Part shown: in pieces, positions 15,135-23,896 of the stretch
How the letters are laid out: every line of letters begins with the position of its first letter
Position numbering within the stretch: position 1 is the first letter of the stretch
Assembly: GCA_902781215.1 (NCBI GenBank)
Contig: CACZIO010000008.1
Span: 1-61,091, forward strand
Reading direction: 5' to 3'
Source of the DNA: an uncultured Lachnospiraceae bacterium
GTDB taxonomy: Bacteria > Bacillota > Clostridia > Lachnospirales > Lachnospiraceae
Length of the DNA stretch: 61,091 nt
Notes under the pieces: generated by a model
The model's input: only the letters and a program-made list of their open reading frames with translations
Database searches by the model: none
What the model was told of the DNA's origin: nothing
Translations under genes and position numbers: made by a program

Positions 15135-18100
15135 TCACTCGTCTGTCCCGATCCCGTAGCGCTCGCGCAGCTCCCGCTCCGTGAAGATGATCTCCTCCAG
15201 GAGCATCTGGGCGGACATGCGGTAGGCGCCGGCGCCGAAGATGATGATCTGCTCGACGGCGTCGGAGGTCGCGACGGTGACCTTGTACTTTTTGGACACG
15301 AGGGTGTGGGCGGTCTTCTCGATATAGAGGTCGGCCGTCTCCGCCTCCCTGGTGAAGACGACGTCGATGTTGTGCCAGCGAAGGACCTCGCGGGGGCCGC
15401 CGGCCACCTTGTAGGCGTCGAAGACCAGGATGACCTTCTCAAGCCTGTAGCCGGCAAAGTTGGACAGGATGTCCATCAGCTTGTCGCGGGCGGACTTGAT
15501 GTCCCGCAGGGCCAGCTCCCGCAGGTCGTCCCAGGCAAAAATGATGTTGTAGCCGTCGACCAGCAGGTAGTGGTCCTGCGGCGTCTGGCTCTTTTTCACG
15601 CGGGCGCCGGCGGTGCCGCCTGCTGCGCCTGCCCCGTCGGGATTTTCCAGCCCCCAGGGGTCTGAGGAGGCCTTCTTTTTCTTCACGCCGCTTTCGGCGG
15701 CTGCATAGCTGTCAAAAAGGTCGCTCCCGGCACCGGCGCGGGGTTTGACGGGGCCGTAGGTCCGCTCGAAGATCTGCATGAGCTCCTTCTCCGCGGCAAA
15801 AACGGCCTGCTGGCGCCGCTTGAAGGCGTCGTCCTGCTTCCGGCCGCCCGCAGAGCCCTGTGCTCCGCTGCCGCCGGCGCCCTGTCCCGGATTTCTGCCG
15901 TTTCCAACGCCGGCAGGGCCGCTCCCGCGGCTGCCTGAGAGGGGCTGACCGTTTCCGGCGGCGCCCGTTGGATCATCTACGGTCCAGTCGGTCGGCTCGG
16001 GCAGGATCCCCTGCTCCAGGAGGCGCTTTTTCTTCTCCCGCTCCTCCGCGGCTTTACGGGCGCGCTCCGCGGCGAGATCGAGTGACTCGTCCGCGGTCAT
16101 GGCAGGGGCCTCCTCGGGGAAACGCCAGCCTGTGTCTACGTGCATGAAGCTCCGCACCTCGTACCAGGGGATGATAGTGCCCGCGCCGTGGGAACAGAAG
16201 ACGGAGGAGGAGGGGTTGCGCACATCCAGCTCCGGGTCATAGCCGGAGGCAGCGATGACAGCCTCCGCGTTTTTGCAGGGGACATAGCCGTGCAGGGTGC
16301 ATTGCAGGGATCCCGCGCCCCGGGTATAGGCGGCGACCTCCTCGACATAGTTGCCCAGGGCCGCGACCGTGACCGTGCCGCGCAGGATGACGTTTCCGCT
16401 GCTGCCGGGAGCTGCGCTTCCGGCACCGTACCCGGCGCCCGCACCGGCTCCGCCGCCAGGACCCGCACTGCCCGCGGGACTGCCGGCAAACTCCGGCTGT
16501 CCGAAGGAGGCGTCCATCTGCTGCAGGTCCGCCATGGCGCGGCCCACGTTCTCTTGCGGAAGTTCCAGCACAAAGTCATAGGCGGGCTCCAGGAGGACGG
16601 ACTGTGTCATCATGAGGCCCTGGCGGACCGCCCGGTAGGTCGCCTTGCGGAAGTCGCCGCCCTCGGTGTGCTTGGCATGGGCCCGGCCGCCGATGATACT
16701 GATCTTCATATCGGTGATCTCTGCCCCGGTCAGGACGCCGCGGTGACGCCGCTCCTCCAGGTGGGTCAGGATCAGGCGCTGCCAGTTGAGGGCCAGGTCG
16801 TTGACAGCGCAGCGGCTCTCGAAGACCAGGCCGGACCCCGGTTCCCCGGGCTCCAGAAGGAGATGGACTTCCGCGTAGTGGCGCAGGGGTTCGAAGTGGC
16901 CGACGCCCTCCGCCGCCTCCGCGATGGTCTCTTTATAGATGATGCGGGAGGGTCCGAATTCCACCCGCATGCCGAAGCGGTCCTCGATCATGCGCTGCAG
17001 GATCTCGCGCTGGACCTGGCCCATGACCTGGACTGTGATCTCCTTTTTCTCCTCGTCATAGGAGAGGCGGAGCATGGGATCCTCCTCCTCCAGGGCGCGG
17101 AGCTTGCGGTAGGCCGCGAAGAGGTCCTGGCCGGGCGGCAGGAGCAGGCGGGACTGCATGACCGGCTGCAGCAGGCGCTCGGCCTCCTCCACGCCGGCCT
17201 CCGCGCCCAGGCCCATGCCCGCGCGCGTCCCCGTCAGGCCGGGGACCGCCACGATGATGCCGGCGGGCGCCTCCTGCAGGGCCTCGTATTTTTCTCCCTT
17301 ATAGAAACGGAGCTGGGCCGCCTTCTCGGGCTGGCCCTTTTCATCCGGGCTCTCCGGGATCAGCTGGCGGGGCTGCAGGGCGCCGCCGGTGATCTTCATC
17401 CAGGTCAGCCTGGAACCGCTGCCGCCGGTCCCCCCGGCGCCGGCACTTCCGCCCTCGTAGGTGATCTTGTAGACCCGGGCGCCGAAGGCATCCCCACGGG
17501 CCGGCTCCACGGCCAGCGTATCCAGCATGGCCAGAAGGTCGTCGACTCCCTCCTCGCGAAGGGCCGACCCGAAGCAGACAGGAAAGAGCCTGCGCTTCGC
17601 GGCAAGGGACGCCGCCTGCGCACAGGTAATCTCCTCTCCCTCCAGAAAGCGCTCCATCAGGTCTTCGTCACAGACCGCGATCTCCTCCTGGAGACCGGGG
17701 GAAAAGACGGGAAGTCCAGTCACGCCGGCATAGCCCGGCTCCGGGCTTCCTTTTCCCGCCGCGTTCTTCAGATCCGGCTGAGAGCTCTTCTCTGTCAGGC
17801 CCTTTCGGTCCGGCTGTGTGCCCTGTCCGGTCTGCCCGGCAAAAGCCTCCTGCAGGTCGACGCAGGCAGTCCCCAGTTCCTGACGGATCTGCGCATAGAC
17901 GGCCGCCCGGTCCGCACCGGACTGGTCCATCTTGTTGACAAAAAGGAAGGCCGGGACCCCGTAGTGATCCAGCAGCCGCCAGAGCGTGCGCACCTGGCCC
18001 GTGACCCCGTCCGCCGCGCTGATGATCAGGACCGCGTAGTCCAGGACCTGCAGGACCCGCTCCATCTCCGTGGAGAAATCCGCGTGGCCGGGGGTATCCA

Positions 18101-18419
18101 CCAGGGTCCAGACGCGCGCAGGATCCCCGTCTTCACCAGCTGCATCCTTTGCCTTTTTCCCGCTTCCCTTCCCTGCTGTCTTAGCGAAGCCGCCCCCTGC
18201 CTCCGGTGAGACAGGCGGATATGTCGTAAATGAAGCCTGCTTGGAGAAAATCGTGATCCCGCGCTCGCGCTCCATATTGTCGGTGTCGAGAAACGCGTCC
18301 TTATGATCGACACGGCCCGCGCTCCGGATCGCGCCCGTCCTGTGCAGCAGTGCCTCTGAGAGGGTCGTCTTGCCCGCGTCCACATGGGCCAGAAGCCCCA
18401 GACTGATATATTCTTTCAT
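15135..18419 (-). CDS. TetM-like ribosomal GTPase fused to a Rae1/YacP-like NYN endoribonuclease domain
   Basis: A 1094-residue two-part protein. Residues ~1-790 form an EF-G/TetM-type translational GTPase: G1 AHVDAGKTT, RGIT switch, DTPGHADF, NKMD, then domains II-V. The domain IV loop that in TetM reads YSPVSTPADF is replaced by HAKHTEGGDF, so drug-displacing activity is doubtful. A Gly/Ala/Ser-rich linker (~790-940) follows. The last ~150 residues (YLLVDGYNIIFAWDDL, VFDAYKV, TREAETADLYIEK, ATSDAVEQIIIFGAGAYRMS) match Rae1/YacP, an endonuclease that cuts mRNA in the ribosomal A site in B. subtilis. The fusion suggests a ribosome-rescue or stalling-response factor; this is inference. The start is uncertain by a few codons (18419-18470). 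Confidence 0.85.
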   Translation of the reverse strand: MKEYISLGLLAHVDAGKTTLSEALLHRTGAIRSAGRVDHKDAFLDTDNMERERGITIFSKQASFTTYPPVSPEAGGGFAKTAGKGSGKKAKDAAGEDGDPARVWTLVDTPGHADFSTEMERVLQVLDYAVLIISAADGVTGQVRTLWRLLDHYGVPAFLFVNKMDQSGADRAAVYAQIRQELGTACVDLQEAFAGQTGQGTQPDRKGLTEKSSQPDLKNAAGKGSPEPGYAGVTGLPVFSPGLQEEIAVCDEDLMERFLEGEEITCAQAASLAAKRRLFPVCFGSALREEGVDDLLAMLDTLAVEPARGDAFGARVYKITYEGGSAGAGGTGGSGSRLTWMKITGGALQPRQLIPESPDEKGQPEKAAQLRFYKGEKYEALQEAPAGIIVAVPGLTGTRAGMGLGAEAGVEEAERLLQPVMQSRLLLPPGQDLFAAYRKLRALEEEDPMLRLSYDEEKKEITVQVMGQVQREILQRMIEDRFGMRVEFGPSRIIYKETIAEAAEGVGHFEPLRHYAEVHLLLEPGEPGSGLVFESRCAVNDLALNWQRLILTHLEERRHRGVLTGAEITDMKISIIGGRAHAKHTEGGDFRKATYRAVRQGLMMTQSVLLEPAYDFVLELPQENVGRAMADLQQMDASFGQPEFAGSPAGSAGPGGGAGAGAGYGAGSAAPGSSGNVILRGTVTVAALGNYVEEVAAYTRGAGSLQCTLHGYVPCKNAEAVIAASGYDPELDVRNPSSSVFCSHGAGTIIPWYEVRSFMHVDTGWRFPEEAPAMTADESLDLAAERARKAAEEREKKKRLLEQGILPEPTDWTVDDPTGAAGNGQPLSGSRGSGPAGVGNGRNPGQGAGGSGAQGSAGGRKQDDAFKRRQQAVFAAEKELMQIFERTYGPVKPRAGAGSDLFDSYAAAESGVKKKKASSDPWGLENPDGAGAAGGTAGARVKKSQTPQDHYLLVDGYNIIFAWDDLRELALRDIKSARDKLMDILSNFAGYRLEKVILVFDAYKVAGGPREVLRWHNIDVVFTREAETADLYIEKTAHTLVSKKYKVTVATSDAVEQIIIFGAGAYRMSAQMLLEEIIFTERELRERYGIGTDE

Positions 18420-18700
18420 TGTTTTTCCCATCATTTTAAACGAATCATGCATTGCCATGCGCAAAGACATCCGGCTTTCATTCTACCATGCTTCCGTACA
18501 CCTGTTAACTGCTTCCCCGGTCCGATGTGTGATATTTGACTTGCCGCATTTTCTGTTTTTTTGCACTTTTTTTCTTATTTATTTCCACTCGGAGAAAAAC
18601 TGTGATACTATAGCGGTATTCTGTAGAAATTAGATGTATCTGGTCCGGACATACGACAGGTGGAACAGGTACGAGCAGCTTTGAAAGGAGTTCAGATACG

Positions 18701-19570
18701 ATGAAGGAATATACGCCCGTCAAGGAAGGCAAGGTACGTGAGATCTACGATGTCGGCGACAGCCTGATCATGGTGGCGACAGACCGCATCTCCGCTTTCG
18801 ACGTGATCCTCAAGAACAAGATCACCAAGAAGGGCACCGTCCTGACCCAGATGTCCCGCTTCTGGTTTGACTATACAAAGGACATCCTGCCCAACCACAT
18901 GATCAGCACGGATGTTACCGATATGCCTGAATTCTTCCGCCAGGACCGGTTTGACGGCAACAGCATGATGTGCAAGAAGCTGACCATGCTCCCCATCGAG
19001 TGCATCGTCCGCGGCTACATCACCGGCAGCGGCTGGGAGAGCTACAAGAAGAACGGGACCGTATGCGGCATTCAGCTTCCCGAGGGACTGAAAGAGTGCG
19101 ATCAGCTGCCTGAGCCCATCTACACCCCCAGCACCAAGGCCGAGATCGGCGACCACGACGAGAACATCAGCTTTGAGCAGAGCATCGATGTTCTGGAGAA
19201 GGCCTTCCCCGGCAAGGGACAGGAGTACGCGGAGAAGCTCCGCGACTGCACCATCGCCCTCTACAAGAAGTGCGCCGAGTACGCGCGTACCCGCGGCATC
19301 ATCATCGCCGACACCAAGTTCGAGTTCGGCCTGGACGAGAAGGGCAATGTCGTCCTGGGCGACGAGATGCTGACCCCCGACAGCAGCCGCTTCTGGCCCG
19401 CAGAGGGCTACGAGCCCGGCCACGGCCAGCCCTCCTTCGACAAGCAGTTCGTCCGCGACTGGCTCAAAGCCAATCCCGACAGCGACTACAAGCTTCCCCA
19501 GGATGTCATCGACAAGACCATCGCCAAGTATGAGGAGGCCTACACCCTGCTCACCGGACTGAAGCTGTAA
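18701..19570 (+). CDS. purC: Phosphoribosylaminoimidazole-succinocarboxamide synthase
   Basis: A 289-residue SAICAR synthetase joining CAIR and aspartate with ATP in purine synthesis. Typical motifs: KEGKVREIYDVGDSLIMVATDRISAFD at residues 7-34, IECIVRGYITGSGWESY, GIIIADTKFEFG and LGDEMLTPDSSRFWP. AAAGGAG at 18681-18687 precedes the ATG. It stands alone, not in a pur operon. The 281-bp upstream gap shows no purine riboswitch that I can see, only a weak possible promoter near 18585-18615. Confidence 0.97.
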   Translation: MKEYTPVKEGKVREIYDVGDSLIMVATDRISAFDVILKNKITKKGTVLTQMSRFWFDYTKDILPNHMISTDVTDMPEFFRQDRFDGNSMMCKKLTMLPIECIVRGYITGSGWESYKKNGTVCGIQLPEGLKECDQLPEPIYTPSTKAEIGDHDENISFEQSIDVLEKAFPGKGQEYAEKLRDCTIALYKKCAEYARTRGIIIADTKFEFGLDEKGNVVLGDEMLTPDSSRFWPAEGYEPGHGQPSFDKQFVRDWLKANPDSDYKLPQDVIDKTIAKYEEAYTLLTGLKL

Positions 19571-19580
19571 TGAGTCAGTG

Positions 19581-19617
19581 TGAGTCAATAGGGACGTAAC
19601 AAAGTGACTCATCTTTT
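19581..19617 (+). terminator. GGGACG-core hairpin after purC
   Basis: TGAGTCA-ATA-GGGACG-8 nt-TGACTCA (arms 19581-19587 and 19605-19611) is followed by TCTTTT. It lies 10 nt after the purC stop in the coding orientation. It shares its layout with hairpins after the transketolase, HAD, clpB and clpX genes. Confidence 0.6.
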
Positions 19618-19688
19618 GGGTCTGCCAGGATGGTCCTCCCACCCATCCCGGCAAAGAAAAGATTGAAATATAATAGTGAAAAGAAAGA

Positions 19689-19722
19689 CCCCTGCTGTTT
19701 CAATTGACAGCAGGGGTTTTTA
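19689..19722 (+). terminator. Intrinsic terminator downstream of purC
   Basis: CCCCTGCTGT (19689-19698) pairs with ACAGCAGGGG (19707-19716), followed by TTTTTAAT. It lies in the 304-bp gap 19571-19874 between the convergent purC and transketolase genes. The gap otherwise holds only the two GGGACG hairpins. Confidence 0.85.
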
Positions 19723-19846
19723 ATATCTATGCGTGTTAGTCTGCGGCAGAAGCCATTTTGTGTATAGCCAAAAACATCATTCCTTTTTCAATGTGAGGCA
19801 TAACAGCCGGACTCCGGCGGTTCCGGGCGCATCAGTCTGGCTCAAA

Positions 19847-19877
19847 TGAGTCAGGTTAAAACGTCCCCGGTGACTCA
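19847..19877 (-). terminator. GGGACG-core hairpin overlapping the transketolase stop codon
   Basis: On the minus strand, TGAGTCA-CCG-GGGACG-8 nt-TGACTCA. The TGA stop codon (19875-19877) is the first three bases of the 5' arm. Terminator-like position but only a short T tract. Confidence 0.55.
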
Positions 19878-20822
19878 TTCGGCCAGAAATGCCTTTGTCT
19901 CCTTCACGATGGAGTCGGCGTCGAGGCCGAATTCGACCATGAGGTCGGCCATGGGGCCGGAGTAGCCGAAAACGTCCTGGAGGCCGATGCGGCGGACGCG
20001 GGCGGGGTATTTCTCAGCGAGGACGGCGCAGACGGCTTCGCCCAGGCCGCCGATGACGCTGTGTTCTTCGGCGGTGATGATTTTGCCTCCGCATTCCTTC
20101 GCGGCGGCGACGACGGCTTCAGCGTCGATGGGTTTGATGGTGCCCATGTTGAGGACGCGGGCGTGGATGCCTTCCTGTTCGAGCTTCTCGGCTGCCTTGA
20201 GGGCCTCGTAGGTGAGGACGCCGTTGGAGATGATGGCGATGTCATTGCCCTCGTGGAGGACTTCGGCCTTGCCGATCTGGAATTTGTAGGTGGCCTCGTC
20301 GTGGAAGACGGGGATGGCGGCGCGGCCCAGGCGGATGTAGACGGGGCCGTCGTATTCATAGGCGGCGCGGACCATCTGGCGGGCCTCGACGTCATCCGCG
20401 GGGGACATGACGAGCATGCCGGGGATGACGCGCAGGAGGGCGAAATCCTCGCAGCACTGGTGGGAGGCGCCGTCCTCGCCGACGGAGATGCCGCCGTGGG
20501 AGGCGCAGATCTTGACGTTGAGGTGGGGGTAGCCGATGGAGTTGCGGATGACCTCCCAGGCGCGGCCGGACGCGAACATGGCGAAGCTGGACGCGAAGGG
20601 GATGAGGCCCATGGCGGCCATGCCGGCGGCGGTGCCCATGACGTTGCACTCGGCGATGCCGCAGTTGAAGTGGCGGTCGGGGTAGGCCTTTTTGAACATG
20701 CCGGTCTTGGTGGAGCCGGCCAGGTCGGCGTCGATAGCCACGACGCGTTCATCGATGGCGCCGAGTTCGACGAGGGCTTTCCCATAGCTGTCTCTGGTTG
20801 CGATCTTTTTCACTTCTGCCAT
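19875..20822 (-). CDS. Transketolase, C-terminal subunit
   Basis: A 315-residue split-transketolase subunit holding the pyrimidine-binding and C-terminal domains. Key parts: AIDADLAGSTKT, NCGIAECNVMGTAAGMA (catalytic Glu for ThDP activation in the GIAE motif), SHGGISVGEDGASHQCCED and YIRLGRAAIP. It works with the N-terminal subunit encoded 4 nt upstream to move two-carbon units in the pentose phosphate pathway. The order N then C and the tight spacing are typical of Clostridia. Confidence 0.95.
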   Translation of the reverse strand: MAEVKKIATRDSYGKALVELGAIDERVVAIDADLAGSTKTGMFKKAYPDRHFNCGIAECNVMGTAAGMAAMGLIPFASSFAMFASGRAWEVIRNSIGYPHLNVKICASHGGISVGEDGASHQCCEDFALLRVIPGMLVMSPADDVEARQMVRAAYEYDGPVYIRLGRAAIPVFHDEATYKFQIGKAEVLHEGNDIAIISNGVLTYEALKAAEKLEQEGIHARVLNMGTIKPIDAEAVVAAAKECGGKIITAEEHSVIGGLGEAVCAVLAEKYPARVRRIGLQDVFGYSGPMADLMVEFGLDADSIVKETKAFLAE

Positions 20823-20826
20823 GTGT

Positions 20827-21738
20827 TCAGTCCTCCCCTCTCTGGATGCCGGACGGTGTCTCTGCCTTGGGGGAGACGTCTGCTCCCTCCGCCTCGATCA
20901 GTCTGCGGGTCGCCTCAAGTTCCTCGAGAGCCTGGGCGCACTCCGCGTCGTTGGGTCCCTTGCCGTGCCAGGATGCCTGGTTCTCCATGTAGGAGACACC
21001 CAGTCCCTTGACGGTCTGCATGAGGATGGCGGTGGGCTTTCCGGAGCCCTTCACAGCGTGGAAGGCGGCAAAAGCCTTCTCCAGGTCATTGTAGTCGTTG
21101 CCATCGATCTTGACGATGTTGAAGCCGAAGGACGCGAACTTCTCGTCGATGGGCTCCATGTTCATGACGTCCTTGGTGGCGCCGTCGATCTGCAGGCCGT
21201 TGATGTCGACCGCGATACAGAGGTTGTCCAGGCCGTAGTGGGCAGCGTATTCAGATGCCTCCCAGACCAGGCCCTCTTCGATCTCGCCGTCGCCCAGAAG
21301 GGCGTAGACATTGATATCCTTCTTCAGGACATTCTTTGCCGCGTTGGCCATACCGCAGGCTGCGGAATAGCCCTGTCCCAGAGATCCGGTGGAGAAGTCC
21401 ACGCCGGGCGTCGTGTTCATATTGGGATGTCCCTGCAGATAGGATCCGATCTTGCGGATGGTCATCAGGTCTTCCTCCGGGAAAAAGCCCCGCATGGCCA
21501 GGACGGCATAGAGTCCGGGCGCACAGTGGCCCTTGGACAGGACAAAGCGGTCGCGGTTCTCATCTTTGGGATTCTGCGGATCGATCCGCATCTCCTCGTT
21601 ATAGAGGTAAGTCATCAGATCCATGGCGCCCATGCTTCCGCCGGGATGCCCGGACTTGGCGGCGTGTGTCTCCTTAACTATGTACATCCGTCCCTTGTTT
21701 GCGATCAATTTGAGTTCTCTGATTCTCTCGGGTGTCAT
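20827..21738 (-). CDS. Transketolase, N-terminal (ThDP-binding) subunit
   Basis: A 303-residue subunit with the ThDP diphosphate-binding part: KSGHPGGSMGAMDLMTYLY, SKGHCAPGLYAVLA, GSLGQGYSAACGMA, and the metal-binding motif LLGDGEIEEGLVWEASEYA followed by AVDINGLQ. It pairs with the downstream C-terminal subunit. The unfused form replaces the ~650-residue single-chain enzyme. GGAGG lies 11 nt before the ATG. Confidence 0.95.
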   Translation of the reverse strand: MTPERIRELKLIANKGRMYIVKETHAAKSGHPGGSMGAMDLMTYLYNEEMRIDPQNPKDENRDRFVLSKGHCAPGLYAVLAMRGFFPEEDLMTIRKIGSYLQGHPNMNTTPGVDFSTGSLGQGYSAACGMANAAKNVLKKDINVYALLGDGEIEEGLVWEASEYAAHYGLDNLCIAVDINGLQIDGATKDVMNMEPIDEKFASFGFNIVKIDGNDYNDLEKAFAAFHAVKGSGKPTAILMQTVKGLGVSYMENQASWHGKGPNDAECAQALEELEATRRLIEAEGADVSPKAETPSGIQRGED

Positions 21739-21904
21739 CTAGTGTTTTTCCTCCCTCTGCCGGTTGTCAGAGACTGGCCGGCGGCACTGCACTTCTGTTG
21801 TCCCTGGAAATAATATCTTATGTATAAACTACACTTATTTAACTATGTATAGAACAGAGCACATAGTTAATTTCAGTATACGGTATCCTTCGCTCCTATT
21901 CCAG

Positions 21905-21948
21905 AAAAAAATGCTTTTGTGTGAAAATACGCACAAAAGCATTTTTTA
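21905..21948 (-). terminator. Terminator downstream of thrS (bidirectional)
   Basis: A near-perfect 16-bp stem (21906-21921 with 21932-21947) rich in A-T at its base gives a T run on both strands. It lies 74 nt after the thrS stop, in the 283-bp gap upstream of the transketolase genes, which otherwise holds their promoter region. Confidence 0.85.
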
Positions 21949-22021
21949 TCAAATACATATTGAAGAAAACATCCTTTTCCGGGCCTCCGAAAGGTCCGGA
22001 AAACGCGGTTCTCAACAGAAC

Positions 22022-23803
22022 TTATTCCACGGAATCGATCAGGTCCAGGCTGTGCTCGCGGTTCATCTTCAGGCACATTTCGATGAAGGTGTCGAGCGGG
22101 ATGTTGTTGAGCTGGCGGTTGGAACCGCGCAGGTTGATGGAGACGGTGCCCTCCTCGGCCTCCTTGTCGCCCAGGACGATGACATAGGGGGTCTTGAAGT
22201 TCTTGTAGTACTTGATCTTCTCCTTCATGTTCTTGTCGGAGTAGTCGGCCTCGAAGCGGATGCGGTTGGCAGCCAGCTTGCCGGCGACCTTCTTCGCATA
22301 CTCATTGTGCTCTACACGGATGGGGACGATGCCCACCTGGTAGGGAGAGAGCCAGAAGGGGAAGGCGCCCTTGAAGTGCTCGATCAGGATGCCGATGAAG
22401 CGCTCCAGGGATCCGAACAGGGCCCGGTGGATGACGACCGGGGTCTTCTCGGTGCCGTCGCTGGCGGTGTAGGTCAGCTCGAAGTTGCGGGGCAGCTGGA
22501 AGTCCAGCTGGACGGTGCCGCACTGCCACTCACGGCCCAGGGCGTCCTTGATCTGCAGGTCGATCTTGGGACCGTAGAAGGCGCCGTCGCCCTCGTTGAT
22601 CTCATAATTGCCCTCGCCGTACATGTTGTCCAGGATCTTCTTGAGGGAGGCCTCCGCCTGGTTCCAGAGCTCGATGTCGCCCATGAAGTCCTCGGGGCGG
22701 GTGGAGAGCTCGGCGCGGTAGGACAGGCCGAAGGTCTGGTAGATCTCATCGGCGATGCCCAGGACATCCTTGATCTCGTCCTCGATCTGGCTCTCCATGA
22801 CGAAGGTGTGGTCGTCGTCCTGGCGGAACATCTGCACGCGGAAGAGGCCATTGAGCTGGCCGGTCTTCTCCTTTCTGTGCACGACGTCTGTCTCGGAGTA
22901 GCGGATGGGCAGGTCGCGGTAGGAGTGCACGCGGCGCTTGTAGGCCATCATGGCGTTGGGGCAGTTCATGGGCTTGGCGGCCATGGTGTCGTCGGCCTCG
23001 ATGGTGCCGTCCTTGCCGGGGATGATGAACATGTTGTTCACATAGTGGGCCCAGTGGCCGCTGATCAGCCAGAGCTTCTTGTTGTTGATGATGGGCGCGG
23101 AGATCTCCTGATAGCCGTGGAGGTCATGGATGCCGCGCCAGTAGTCCAGCAGGGTGTTGAAGACGCGCCAGCCGCGGGGGAGCCAGTAGGGCATGCCCTG
23201 GGCGGTCTCGTCGAACATGAAGAGGTCCAGCTGGGGACCCAGCTTTTTGTGGTCACGCTCCATGGCCTCCTTGATCAGGGCCTTGTGGGCCTTGAGGGCC
23301 TGTTTGTCCGGGAAGGCGTAGGCATAGATCCTCTGCAGGGAATCGCGGTGCTCATCGCCGCGCCAGTAGGCGCCCGACACGCTGCGGATCTCGAAGGCAG
23401 CGCTCATCAGCTCCTGGGAATTGGAGATATGGGGGCCGCGGCAGAGGTCCACGAAGTCATCGCCGGTGTAATAGACGGTGATCCGCTCGTCCTCGGGCAG
23501 ATCCTGAATGAGCTCGGTCTTGAACTTCTGACCTTCAAAGAGCTTGAGGGCCTCGTCGCGGGACAGCTCCTGCTCGGTCCAGTCCTCGCGGCGCTTGAGG
23601 ATCTCCTTCATCTTGTTCTCGATGGTCTTGAAATCGTCCTTGTTCACCTGCCTGGGCAGAATAAAATCATAGTAAAAACCGTCCGAGATCTGCGGACCGA
23701 TGGCATACTGCACGTTTTCTTTTCCAAAGATCTCAAATACTGCCTTGGCCAGGACATGGGCCAGGGAGTGGCGGTAAACTTCCAGATACTGTTCTCTCTC
23801 CAT
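22022..23803 (-). CDS. thrS: Threonyl-tRNA synthetase, TGS-less form
   Basis: A 593-residue class II synthetase charging tRNA-Thr. It begins directly with the editing domain (HSLAHVLAKAV, HxxxH; DLCRGPHIS) and lacks the N-terminal TGS domain of the ~640-residue type. The catalytic core has the zinc Cys in KPMNCPNAMM, motif 2 RYSETDVVHRKEKTGQLNGLFRVQMF and motif 3 VHRALFGSLERFIGILIEH. The C-terminal anticodon-binding domain starts near PFWLSPYQVGIVPIR. GAGGTGAAGT precedes the ATG. No T-box is visible in the 93-nt upstream gap, unlike many Firmicute thrS genes. Confidence 0.96.
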   Translation of the reverse strand: MEREQYLEVYRHSLAHVLAKAVFEIFGKENVQYAIGPQISDGFYYDFILPRQVNKDDFKTIENKMKEILKRREDWTEQELSRDEALKLFEGQKFKTELIQDLPEDERITVYYTGDDFVDLCRGPHISNSQELMSAAFEIRSVSGAYWRGDEHRDSLQRIYAYAFPDKQALKAHKALIKEAMERDHKKLGPQLDLFMFDETAQGMPYWLPRGWRVFNTLLDYWRGIHDLHGYQEISAPIINNKKLWLISGHWAHYVNNMFIIPGKDGTIEADDTMAAKPMNCPNAMMAYKRRVHSYRDLPIRYSETDVVHRKEKTGQLNGLFRVQMFRQDDDHTFVMESQIEDEIKDVLGIADEIYQTFGLSYRAELSTRPEDFMGDIELWNQAEASLKKILDNMYGEGNYEINEGDGAFYGPKIDLQIKDALGREWQCGTVQLDFQLPRNFELTYTASDGTEKTPVVIHRALFGSLERFIGILIEHFKGAFPFWLSPYQVGIVPIRVEHNEYAKKVAGKLAANRIRFEADYSDKNMKEKIKYYKNFKTPYVIVLGDKEAEEGTVSINLRGSNRQLNNIPLDTFIEMCLKMNREHSLDLIDSVE

Positions 23804-23896
23804 ACTTCACCTCTACGAGTTATAAAATTCAGTTGTCCGCGCTTTTGCGCACAGATAAAGGTATTGTATCTCAGGGAGGTTAAAAAGTAAAGACCG

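Noticed and set aside
16140-18209. Long open frame on the plus strand antisense to the TetM-NYN gene
   Set aside because: A by-product of GC-rich codon usage; its protein is Gly/Asp/Val/Leu/Arg-rich without domains, while the opposite strand has clear GTPase motifs. The same holds for 48934-51771 (antisense to clpB), 36998-39109 (antisense to the ene-reductase) and 21764-23890 (antisense to thrS).
15135-18419. Tetracycline resistance gene
   Set aside because: It is TetM-like overall, but the domain IV loop needed to displace the drug is not conserved and a nuclease domain is fused, so resistance is not a safe call.
18471-18700. Purine riboswitch before purC
   Set aside because: No conserved purine-aptamer sequences or terminator/antiterminator pair could be seen.
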